A stretch of 8,159 bases of DNA from RUG13091 sp963619935 (GTDB lineage: Bacteria > Bacillota_I > Bacilli_A > RFN20 > CAG-826), in the NCBI GenBank assembly GCA_963619935.1, contig CAVEYA010000039.1:1-8159 (forward strand). The letters are read 5' to 3'. A program made the position numbers and the translations under genes. The notes under the pieces are model-generated. The model did not search any database. It had not been told where the DNA came from and saw only the letters and a list, made by a program, of their open reading frames with translations. Shown here piece after piece: positions 1-6,038 of the stretch. The number at the start of each line of letters is the position of its first letter. The stretch's first letter is position 1.

Positions 1-120
1 GGGTAAAACCTATCTTTTTTTATTAAATATAAATAGCTGCTTTGTGATAGTGTGACTTACTTATAATGAAATCAATAAAAACGGGCTAACTATTTTAATT
101 AGTAACAAAAAATAATAATC

Positions 121-150
121 ACCAAACTTGTTTTGTTGGTTTTTTTCTTT
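121..150 (+). terminator. Probable intrinsic terminator of a gene upstream of the window
   Basis: The arm ACCAAAC (121-127) can pair with GTTGGT (135-140), with one bulged A and a loop of about seven bases. A run of T residues begins inside the 3' arm and continues to 146. This is the shape of a rho-independent terminator on the + strand, but the stem is short. No coding frame stays open across positions 1-120, so the gene it would serve ends before the window. In many Firmicutes that neighbour would be recA, which cannot be tested here. Confidence 0.45.
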
Positions 151-165
151 ATATGCTCGTATAAT
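136..165 (+). promoter_or_regulatory. Probable sigma-A-type promoter of the rny transcript
   Basis: A perfect TATAAT lies at 160-165. The best -35 candidate is TTGGTT at 136-141, which keeps the conserved TTG and gives an 18-base spacer. Transcription would start near 172, leaving a leader of about 168 nt before rny. The -35 candidate overlaps the 3' arm and T-run of the preceding terminator. The -10 is convincing and the -35 is weak. Confidence 0.5.
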
Positions 166-171
166 AAATAA

Positions 172-339
172 CGTACTCTCGAAAAGTACTTACCTATATA
201 TTCTCATTCGAGAACTTAATTGTCAGGGAAACCTGTTATTACATATATAGATTCTATTACCCATAGGGTTATCAAGGATTTTAGGTAAACTATAGTTATT
301 TTAACTATTTTTAGTCTTAAGACTAATGAAAGGAACAAT
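172..339 (+). promoter_or_regulatory. Structured 5' leader of rny
   Basis: No coding frame is supported here, but small inverted repeats are dense. GTACT (173-177) pairs with AGTAC (185-189). TCTCGAA (177-183) could instead pair with TTCGAGA (207-213), so these two are mutually exclusive. CAGG/CCTG (224-227/232-235) closes a GAAA tetraloop of the GNRA type. ACCC/GGGT (259-262/266-269) closes a three-base loop. ATAGTTA/TAACTAT (292-298/302-308) is followed by five T residues. TTAGTCTTAAGACTAA (311-326) is a perfect palindrome. The ribosome-binding site GAAAGGA (328-334) follows at once. The leader does not match a riboswitch class that I recognise. A regulatory role is inferred from the structure alone. 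Confidence 0.4.
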
Positions 340-1917
340 ATGCAAATATTATCACATTTACCAGATGTGGATTTGTTGTGGTTAATTATTGGTTGTATTG
401 CGGCATTAGTGGTTGGTGCAGGAAGTGTTTTATTAATTCCTGTATTCAAAAAGCAAAGAGCAAGCAAAAGTGCTTCTAAACTAATCCGTGACGCTGAAAT
501 TAAAGCCGAACACATCACAAAAAACGCACAGTTAGATGGCAAAAAAGCTGTGTATGAAATGAAACAAGAAGCCGACAAAGAAATTAAAGAAAGAAAGCAA
601 GAAGTTATTAATCAAGAAAATAAACTCTTGCACCGTGAACAAAGCATTGATCGTAGAGATGCTGCTTTAATTCAAAAAGAAACGACATTGGATGAAAAGA
701 ATGAAACCTTAAATCGTCGTTTAAGAGAATTAGACAAAAAGGAAGCTACCTTACAAACAAAGATTGATAGCATTATTAATGAACTTGAAAAGGTCGCTCA
801 AATGAGTACACAAGAAGCTAAAGATGAACTCTTTGCCCGTGTGGAAAGCAAGATTTCTAAAGAAATTGCGGCCTTTGTTAAAACAAAAGAAGATGAAGCA
901 AAAGAACAATGCGATGAAAAAGCTAAAGAAATGCTTGGTTTAGCATTATCTAAGTACGCTCAAGAAGTCACAACCGAAAAAACAGTGTCTGTTGTTGCTC
1001 TTCCTAGTGATGAAATGAAGGGTCGTATTATTGGTCGTGAAGGTCGTAATATCCGTACCTTAGAACAATTACTCGGTGTTGATTTAATTATTGATGACAC
1101 TCCAGAAGTAATTACTGTCTCTTGCTTTAATCCTATTAGAAGAGAAATTGCTAGATTATCACTTGAAGCTTTAATTAAAGATGGTCGTATTCAACCAGGA
1201 AGAATTGAAGAAATCGTCGAAAAATGTAAAGCCGAAGTGGAAGAAGGCATTCATAAAACTGGTCAAGAAGTGGCTTTCAAACTTGGTTTACCAAGAATTA
1301 ATAAAGAATTATTAGATTATGTTGGACGTTTAAAATATCGTACTTCATATGGTCAAAACGCTTTAGACCACTCCATTGAAGTAGCCTATTTATCCGGTAT
1401 CATGGCGGCGGAACTTGGCTTAGACCAAAACCTCGCTAAGAGAGCAGGTTTATTACATGATATTGGTAAAGCTGCTGACTTTGAAATGGAAGGTAGCCAC
1501 GTTGAAATCGGTGCTCGTTTAGCTAAAAAATATGGTGAACCAGAAGTTGTTATTAATGCGATTGAATCTCACCATGGTGACACCGAAGCCAAATTTGTTA
1601 TTTCCAATTTAGTGCAAGCTGCTGATACATTATCCGCTGCACGTCCAGGTGCACGTAGTGAAATCTTAGAAAACTACATTAAACGTATTGAACAACTTGA
1701 AGAGATTTGTAAATCATATGATGGTGTTTATCAATCTTACGCTATGCAATCAGGCCGTGAACTTCGTGTCATGGTTATTCCTGATAAGATTGATGATATC
1801 GGCGCCTTCAAGTTAGCACGTGAAATTAAAGAAAGAATTGAAAATGAAATGACCTATCCTGGTCAAATTAAAGTTTCGGTCATTCGTGAATATCGTGCGA
1901 TTGAAACCGCGAAATAG
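340..1917 (+). CDS. rny: Ribonuclease Y
   Basis: This is the membrane-anchored endoribonuclease that starts bulk mRNA decay and processes operon transcripts in many Firmicutes. At 525 residues it is close to the B. subtilis protein (about 520). A single hydrophobic segment spans residues 11-35, followed by a long charged coiled-coil region (about 40-200). A KH RNA-binding domain (about 215-280) carries the GxxG motif GREG at 232-235. The HD phosphohydrolase domain (about 335-435) has H344, the H373-D374 pair in LLHDIGK, H411/H412 and D429 in AADTLSAARPGAR, all expected metal or catalytic positions. The ATG is preceded by GAAAGGA five bases away. The stop codon lies inside a 7-bp hairpin and ymdB follows after 31 bases, so the two are probably co-transcribed. 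The domain set is complete and I see no damage. Confidence 0.97.
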   Translation: MQILSHLPDVDLLWLIIGCIAALVVGAGSVLLIPVFKKQRASKSASKLIRDAEIKAEHITKNAQLDGKKAVYEMKQEADKEIKERKQEVINQENKLLHREQSIDRRDAALIQKETTLDEKNETLNRRLRELDKKEATLQTKIDSIINELEKVAQMSTQEAKDELFARVESKISKEIAAFVKTKEDEAKEQCDEKAKEMLGLALSKYAQEVTTEKTVSVVALPSDEMKGRIIGREGRNIRTLEQLLGVDLIIDDTPEVITVSCFNPIRREIARLSLEALIKDGRIQPGRIEEIVEKCKAEVEEGIHKTGQEVAFKLGLPRINKELLDYVGRLKYRTSYGQNALDHSIEVAYLSGIMAAELGLDQNLAKRAGLLHDIGKAADFEMEGSHVEIGARLAKKYGEPEVVINAIESHHGDTEAKFVISNLVQAADTLSAARPGARSEILENYIKRIEQLEEICKSYDGVYQSYAMQSGRELRVMVIPDKIDDIGAFKLAREIKERIENEMTYPGQIKVSVIREYRAIETAK

Positions 1918-1932
1918 TTATAAACCTATTTC
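1911..1932 (+). other. Hairpin across the rny stop codon
   Basis: GAAATAG (1911-1917, including the TAG stop) is perfectly complementary to CTATTTC (1926-1932), giving a 7-bp stem with an 8-base loop. No T-run follows, so it is not an intrinsic terminator. It lies between rny and the ymdB ribosome-binding site and could affect mRNA processing or ymdB translation. That role is speculative, and a stem this AT-rich may be a chance match. Confidence 0.3.
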
Positions 1933-1948
1933 ATAGAAAGAATTTATT

Positions 1949-2737
1949 TTGAAAATTTTATTTATTGGAGACATTGTCGGCCGTGTTGGCCGAAGAATGG
2001 TTAAAGAAAAAGTTCCTTATTTTGTCGAAAAATATGGCATTGACTTTGTCATTGCAAATGGCGAAAACGTCACACATGGTAAAGGATTAATTAAGCATCA
2101 TTATGATGAATTGATCAATAGTGGTGTGGATTGTGTTACTTTAGGTAACCACTATAACTCTAAAAATGAAATCACGAGATATATTAACGCTGCTGATAGA
2201 TTAGTCAGACCACTTAATTTATTAAACGATTTCCCAGGCGAAGGTAGTGCCCTATTTGATGTAGATGGTGTCACTATTAGAGTAACTAATATTCTCGGTT
2301 CTGCTTTTATTGAAGAACAAGTTAATTCTCCTTACTTAAGCATACTAGAATTATTAGAAAATGAAGAACCTGCCACAATTCATATTATTGATTTCCATGG
2401 GGAAGCAACTGGTGAAAAGCAATGCTTTGCTTACGCTTTTGATGGCAAGGTAAGTGCAGTGCTTGGAACACATACTCATGTACAAACACATGACGCCCAT
2501 GTTTTAGAAAAAGGAACAGCCTTCATCTCAGATGTCGGGATGACAGGATATTATGATGGAGTGCTTGGATTTGATAAAGATTCTGTAATTAAAAAAACAG
2601 TTTATGGCCAAGCTTCTAAATTTACTCCACCAAACGAAGGAAGAGGTGTATTCTCCGCAGTCGTTATTGATATTGATGACTATACCGGACTTGCTAACGA
2701 CATATTTGAAATTTACTTTGTAGAGCCAGAAAAATGA
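1949..2737 (+). CDS. ymdB: YmdB-family metallophosphoesterase (2',3'-cyclic nucleotide phosphodiesterase)
   Basis: This is a calcineurin-like phosphoesterase of the TIGR00282/YmdB family. In B. subtilis it hydrolyses 2',3'-cyclic nucleotides and influences biofilm and motility decisions. At 262 residues it is full length. The di-metal site is intact: D8 in FIGDIVG, E39-N40 in NGEN, N67-H68 in LGNH, H150 in DFHGEATGEK, and H175 and H177 in THTH. The start is TTG at 1949. It places the hydrophobic first strand (KILFIGD) where the family has it, and the next in-frame ATG (residue 17) would remove D8. The ribosome-binding site is weak (AGAAAGAA, 1935-1942). The gene lies directly after rny, as in B. 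subtilis, and its TGA overlaps the miaB ATG by four bases. RNA decay can yield 2',3'-cyclic ends, so a link to RNase Y is plausible but inferred. Confidence 0.92.
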   Translation: MKILFIGDIVGRVGRRMVKEKVPYFVEKYGIDFVIANGENVTHGKGLIKHHYDELINSGVDCVTLGNHYNSKNEITRYINAADRLVRPLNLLNDFPGEGSALFDVDGVTIRVTNILGSAFIEEQVNSPYLSILELLENEEPATIHIIDFHGEATGEKQCFAYAFDGKVSAVLGTHTHVQTHDAHVLEKGTAFISDVGMTGYYDGVLGFDKDSVIKKTVYGQASKFTPPNEGRGVFSAVVIDIDDYTGLANDIFEIYFVEPEK

Positions 2738-4173
2738 AAACTAAAGTTATTAATACCCCAAATCTAATTAAAGCCGCAGATAGGCAAAAAAAGGCCACTG
2801 TCTTTGAAATTGCGAAAAATGAACACTTCGCTGACTTGCAAAAATTAATAGTGGGGCAAAAATATTTCATTAAGACTTATGGTTGCCAAGCTAATGTCCG
2901 TGATGAAGAAACAATGCGTGGCATGCTTGAAAGCGTGGGCTATACCCAAACTGATAACGTCGAAGAAGCTGGTGTCATTATTATTAATACCTGTGCGGTT
3001 AGAGAAAATGCAGAAGATAAGGTTTATGGCGAGATTGGTAATCTTAAAAGGTTAAGAAAGATTAACAAAAATCTCGTACTAGCGTTATGTGGCTGTATGG
3101 TGGAACAACCAGAAATCTTAAATAAAGTGATGACCACATATCCAGAAGTTAATCTCTTTTTCGGCACACACGAAATTGGTCATTTATTAGATTTAATTTA
3201 TGACGCGATTACAAAAGGCGAAAGAATTGTTTCAATTGAATCTAAAGCTGGTGAAGTTGTTGAGGGTTTACCAACCTGTCGTAATAATAATTACAAAGCC
3301 TTTGTGAATATTATTTATGGATGCGATAAATTCTGTACTTATTGTATTGTTCCATATACAAGAGGGAGAGAAAGAAGCCGCAAATTTGATGAAGTATTAA
3401 GCGAATGTCAACAACTTGTAGACTTAGGCTATCAAGAAATTACTTTATTAGGTCAAAATGTAAATGCCTATGGTAAAGATTTAACTGAAGGTAAAGACTT
3501 TGCTGATTTATTAGAAGCAGTGGCAAAATTAGGTATTCCAAGATTAAGATTTACAACCTCTCATCCATGGGACTTCTCAAGTAAAATGATTGATGTTATT
3601 GCAAAATATCCAAATATTATGAAGTTTATTCATTTGCCAGTGCAGTCTGGAAATGATGAAGTACTTCGTAAGATGGGCCGCAGATATAATCGTGAAAAAT
3701 ATCTTTCACTTGTGAAAGAAATGCGCGAAAAGATACCTGGTTTATCTTTGTCTACTGACATCATTGTGGGATTCCCAAATGAAACAGAAGAACAATTTAA
3801 TGACACAGTCTCACTAGTGGATGAAGTAAAATATGAAGCTGCTTTTACTTTTATTTATTCACCAAGAAAAGGAACACCTGCCGCTAAGATTAATGATGAT
3901 GTACCTTATGAAGTTAAATCGAGAAGATTCCAAGAATTGGTAAAACATCTTGAAAAACACATTGAAGCATCTGCTAAAGCAATGGTGGGCAATACATACG
4001 ATATTCTTGTCGACGGTGTGTCTAAAACTGATGAAAATATGTTATCTGGTTACACTGAAACTAATAAATTGGTCCATTTTAAAGGCGATGAATCCTTAGT
4101 AGGCAAAATTATTAAAGTAAAAATTACTGATTCACATACTTATTCCTTAATCGGAGAAATTGTGAATGAATGA
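2734..4173 (+). CDS. miaB: tRNA-2-methylthio-N6-dimethylallyladenosine synthase MiaB
   Basis: This radical-SAM methylthiotransferase converts i6A37 to ms2i6A37 in tRNAs that read UNN codons. It has 479 residues. The N-terminal UPF0004 domain has the three auxiliary-cluster cysteines: C51 in YGCQAN, C87 in NTCAVRENAE and C121 in CGCMVEQ. The radical-SAM motif CxxxCxxC is C197, C201 and C204, followed by VPYTRGRERSR. A TRAM domain forms the C-terminus from about residue 410. The NTCAVRENAE signature and the leading 40-residue extension favour MiaB over the paralogues MtaB and RimO. Its ATG overlaps the ymdB stop (ATGA) with only a poor ribosome-binding site, which suggests translational coupling. 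The YlbF-family gene starts eight bases before its stop. The partner enzyme MiaA is encoded about 300 bases downstream. Confidence 0.96.
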   Translation: MKTKVINTPNLIKAADRQKKATVFEIAKNEHFADLQKLIVGQKYFIKTYGCQANVRDEETMRGMLESVGYTQTDNVEEAGVIIINTCAVRENAEDKVYGEIGNLKRLRKINKNLVLALCGCMVEQPEILNKVMTTYPEVNLFFGTHEIGHLLDLIYDAITKGERIVSIESKAGEVVEGLPTCRNNNYKAFVNIIYGCDKFCTYCIVPYTRGRERSRKFDEVLSECQQLVDLGYQEITLLGQNVNAYGKDLTEGKDFADLLEAVAKLGIPRLRFTTSHPWDFSSKMIDVIAKYPNIMKFIHLPVQSGNDEVLRKMGRRYNREKYLSLVKEMREKIPGLSLSTDIIVGFPNETEEQFNDTVSLVDEVKYEAAFTFIYSPRKGTPAAKINDDVPYEVKSRRFQELVKHLEKHIEASAKAMVGNTYDILVDGVSKTDENMLSGYTETNKLVHFKGDESLVGKIIKVKITDSHTYSLIGEIVNE

Positions 4174-4441
4174 TTTAGATATAATTCTTAAAGAATTAAA
4201 AGACGCACTTTATCAAAGAAAAGAAGTACAAGAATATCTCAAAAATAAAAAACTTTTAGAAGAAGACATTTCTTTAAAAAAGATGCGTGAAGATATTGCT
4301 AGATTAAAAGTAGATGGTAAAGAAGTAGAAAGAAATAACTTATTAAAAATCTATGAAAGCCATCCTCTAGTAAATAACTTTGAAGCCTCAAAAAAAGAAG
4401 TTGAATCATTAATTCAGTCGTTAAAAGATATAATTCAATAA
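4166..4441 (+). CDS. Short YlbF/YmcA-family protein, probable RicA-like RNase Y partner
   Basis: This 91-residue, almost wholly alpha-helical, highly charged protein resembles the Com_YlbF family (PF06133). The supporting features are the helical register throughout and the ESHPLVNNFEASKKEVESLI-type turn and helix at about 64-84. In B. subtilis the family members YmcA (RicA) and YlbF (RicF) act with YaaT (RicT) to direct RNase Y to particular mRNAs. YmcA lies directly after miaB there, as here, and rny is three genes upstream, so the RicA assignment rests partly on context. The protein is clearly shorter than the Bacillus homologues (about 140-150 residues) and has no cysteine, so it cannot ligate the iron-sulfur cluster reported for the Bacillus complex. 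GGAG (4153-4156) precedes the ATG by nine bases. The gene overlaps miaB by eight bases and ends in a terminator. Confidence 0.75.
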   Translation: MNDLDIILKELKDALYQRKEVQEYLKNKKLLEEDISLKKMREDIARLKVDGKEVERNNLLKIYESHPLVNNFEASKKEVESLIQSLKDIIQ

Positions 4442-4467
4442 ATGTGAACTAATAATTCACATTTTTT
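4440..4467 (+). terminator. Intrinsic terminator after the YlbF-family gene
   Basis: AAATGTGAA (4440-4448) is perfectly complementary to TTCACATTT (4456-4464), a 9-bp stem with a 7-base loop. Six T residues run from 4462 to 4467. This is the clearest terminator in the window. It overlaps the stop codon of the YlbF-family gene and should end the rny-ymdB-miaB transcript, at least partly. Confidence 0.75.
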
Positions 4468-4469
4468 AA

Positions 4470-4485
4470 TGTTATGATGTATCTA
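4470..4485 (+). promoter_or_regulatory. Extended -10 promoter of miaA, start site predicted at the ATG
   Basis: TGT (4470-4472) directly precedes TATGAT (4473-4478). This matches the extended -10 form TGnTATAAT with one mismatch. No convincing -35 box lies at the usual distance; the position falls in the terminator loop, which is acceptable for extended -10 promoters. With normal spacing the +1 base would be 4485, the A of the miaA start codon. No Shine-Dalgarno sequence lies upstream of that ATG. Confidence 0.5.
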
Positions 4486-5360
4486 TGATTTATGTAATAT
4501 GTGGTCCAACCGGAAGTGGTAAAACAAGCACGGCAATTAAATTAGCGAAACTCAAACACGCACCGATCGTGAATGCGGATGCTTTTCAAGTTTATCAAGA
4601 AATGAATATTGGCACCGCAAAAATAAGTAAAGATGATCCAAATTATCATAATCATTATCTTTTAGATATCATTTCCCCGAATGAAACTTTTTCGGTGATG
4701 GAATATCAAAAATTATTCCGTGAAACGATTGATAAATTAACTAAACAATATCAAGACATCATTGTGTGTGGTGGAACTGGATTATATATCCGTGCTTCTC
4801 TTTATGATTATGTTTTTGAAAAACAAGAAAATGATGATACATCTGATTTAGAAAAACTAAGCAATGAAGAGTTATATGAAATGCTTATTAAATTAGATAA
4901 AGAGGCCACTGAAACAATTCATATGAATAATCGAAAAAGAGTAATTAGAGCGATTAGTATTGCTAGAACAAATAAGCAAAATAAATCTAGTACGATTAAC
5001 GCTCAAAAACATGAATTAATTTACCCAAATGTGCGTATTTTAATGCTTAATCCACCGAGAGATGAGTTATATCAAAATATTAATCTAAGAGTAGATAAGA
5101 TGTTTCAAGAAGGCTTAGTGGACGAAGTTAAATATTTATTAAATAAATATAACTTATCTTTAACTGCAAAAGCTGCGATTGGTTATAAAGAAGTAATTGA
5201 TTATTTAAATGGTCAATTATCATTAACGGATTGTATTGAACTAATTAAAAAAAGAACAAGAAACTACGCTAAAAGACAAGTAACATTCTTTAAAAATCAA
5301 TTTGATTTAGAAATGTTTACTAATCAGGAACAATTATTGGAGGCAATTAAAGATGAATGA
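4485..5360 (+). CDS. miaA: tRNA dimethylallyltransferase MiaA
   Basis: MiaA transfers a dimethylallyl group to N6 of A37 in tRNAs reading UNN codons, making the substrate of MiaB. It has 291 residues, slightly short of the usual 300-315. Visible motifs are the P-loop GPTGSGKT (7-14), ADAFQVYQEMNIGTAK (about 31-46) with D32 matching the catalytic aspartate of E. coli MiaA, DIISPNETFSVMEYQ, CGGTGLYIRASLYDY (95-109), NNRKRVIRA, AIGYKEVIDYLNG and YAKRQVTFFKNQ. The serine that normally follows the catalytic aspartate is alanine here (A33). The ATG is the only possible start: the P-loop begins at residue 7, and an in-frame stop at 4467-4469 precedes it with no intervening start codon. No ribosome-binding site is visible, so initiation may be leaderless. 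The tcdA-like gene begins eight bases before its stop. Confidence 0.95.
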   Translation: MIYVICGPTGSGKTSTAIKLAKLKHAPIVNADAFQVYQEMNIGTAKISKDDPNYHNHYLLDIISPNETFSVMEYQKLFRETIDKLTKQYQDIIVCGGTGLYIRASLYDYVFEKQENDDTSDLEKLSNEELYEMLIKLDKEATETIHMNNRKRVIRAISIARTNKQNKSSTINAQKHELIYPNVRILMLNPPRDELYQNINLRVDKMFQEGLVDEVKYLLNKYNLSLTAKAAIGYKEVIDYLNGQLSLTDCIELIKKRTRNYAKRQVTFFKNQFDLEMFTNQEQLLEAIKDE

Positions 5361-6033
5361 ACAATTTGATCGGACAATTGGATTAATTGGTGAAGATAAT
5401 TTTCATAAAATCCAAGATAAAAGAATTGCGATAATTGGCCTCGGTGGTGTTGGTGGAACTGCTTTAGAAGCACTGGTTAGAACTGGATTTCAACATTTTG
5501 TGCTTATTGATTTTGACAATGTAGATATCACTAATTTAAATCGACAGATTCTATATACGAGTGAAGATGTTGGTAAATTAAAGGTTGAATCCGCAAAAAA
5601 TAGAATTCTTTCCGTTAATCCAAATTGTGATATTGCTACTTATAATTTAAAGATTGATGCGCAAAATATTCATACACTGTCAAAAATTGATTTCATTGTT
5701 GACGCAATTGACGATATAAAAGGTAAAATAGCAATAGCAAAATTCGCGAATGAAAATAATATACCTGTGATTGTTTCTCTGGGAATGGCCAAAAAGAAAG
5801 ATCCTTCTTGTTTAAAAATTGTACGCTTAGATAAAACAACAACTGATCCGTTAGCCAGAAAGCTCCGCTATGAAATGAAAAAAGTGGGAATTGATACAAG
5901 TAAGATTATGAGCGTCTATTCCACTGAAGTAGTTGAACAAAGCGGGGCGAAATTGAATTCACTAATGATGGTCCCTTCAACTGCGGGATTATTAATTGCG
6001 AGTTATGTATTAGATTATTTATTAAAGGAGTAA
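5353..6033 (+). CDS. tcdA: tRNA threonylcarbamoyladenosine dehydratase, TcdA (CsdL/YgdL) family
   Basis: This is an E1-like (ThiF/MoeB/HesA superfamily) ATP-dependent enzyme. TcdA cyclises t6A37 to ct6A37 in tRNAs reading ANN codons. It has 226 residues, a little shorter than E. coli TcdA. The nucleotide-binding loop GLGGVG is at 29-34, an acidic strand end is at D53 and D55, NLNRQ is at 61-65 and DAIDDIKGK is at 117-125. The family-specific stretch SLGMAKKKDPSCLKIVRL (142-159), the following TTTDPLARKLR, and VPSTAGLLIAS near the C-terminus separate it from MoeB and ThiF. The zinc-binding CxxC pairs typical of MoeB are absent. A strong GGAGG (5339-5343) lies nine bases before the ATG. It overlaps miaA by eight bases, and fhs begins five bases after its stop, so the three genes probably share a transcript. 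Confidence 0.9.
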   Translation: MNEQFDRTIGLIGEDNFHKIQDKRIAIIGLGGVGGTALEALVRTGFQHFVLIDFDNVDITNLNRQILYTSEDVGKLKVESAKNRILSVNPNCDIATYNLKIDAQNIHTLSKIDFIVDAIDDIKGKIAIAKFANENNIPVIVSLGMAKKKDPSCLKIVRLDKTTTDPLARKLRYEMKKVGIDTSKIMSVYSTEVVEQSGAKLNSLMMVPSTAGLLIASYVLDYLLKE

Positions 6034-6038
6034 AAAAC

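Noticed and set aside
1..55. Possible tail of an upstream coding sequence (17 codons open in frame 2, ending at TGA 53-55)
   Set aside because: The fragment is too short and shows no recognisable motif. The proposed terminator is 65 bases further on, so coding cannot be supported.
197..202. TATATT as a second -10 box for rny
   Set aside because: No acceptable -35 lies 16-19 bases upstream, and the perfect TATAAT at 160-165 is a better candidate.
216..578. Minus-strand open frame of 120 codons across the rny leader and the start of rny
   Set aside because: It overlaps the well-supported rny start region on the opposite strand and matches no family I know. It is best explained as a shadow of the AT-rich leader and coiled-coil coding sequence.
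5693..5899. Minus-strand open frame of 68 codons inside the tcdA-like gene
   Set aside because: It is fully antisense to conserved family motifs, and its composition is that of a shadow frame.
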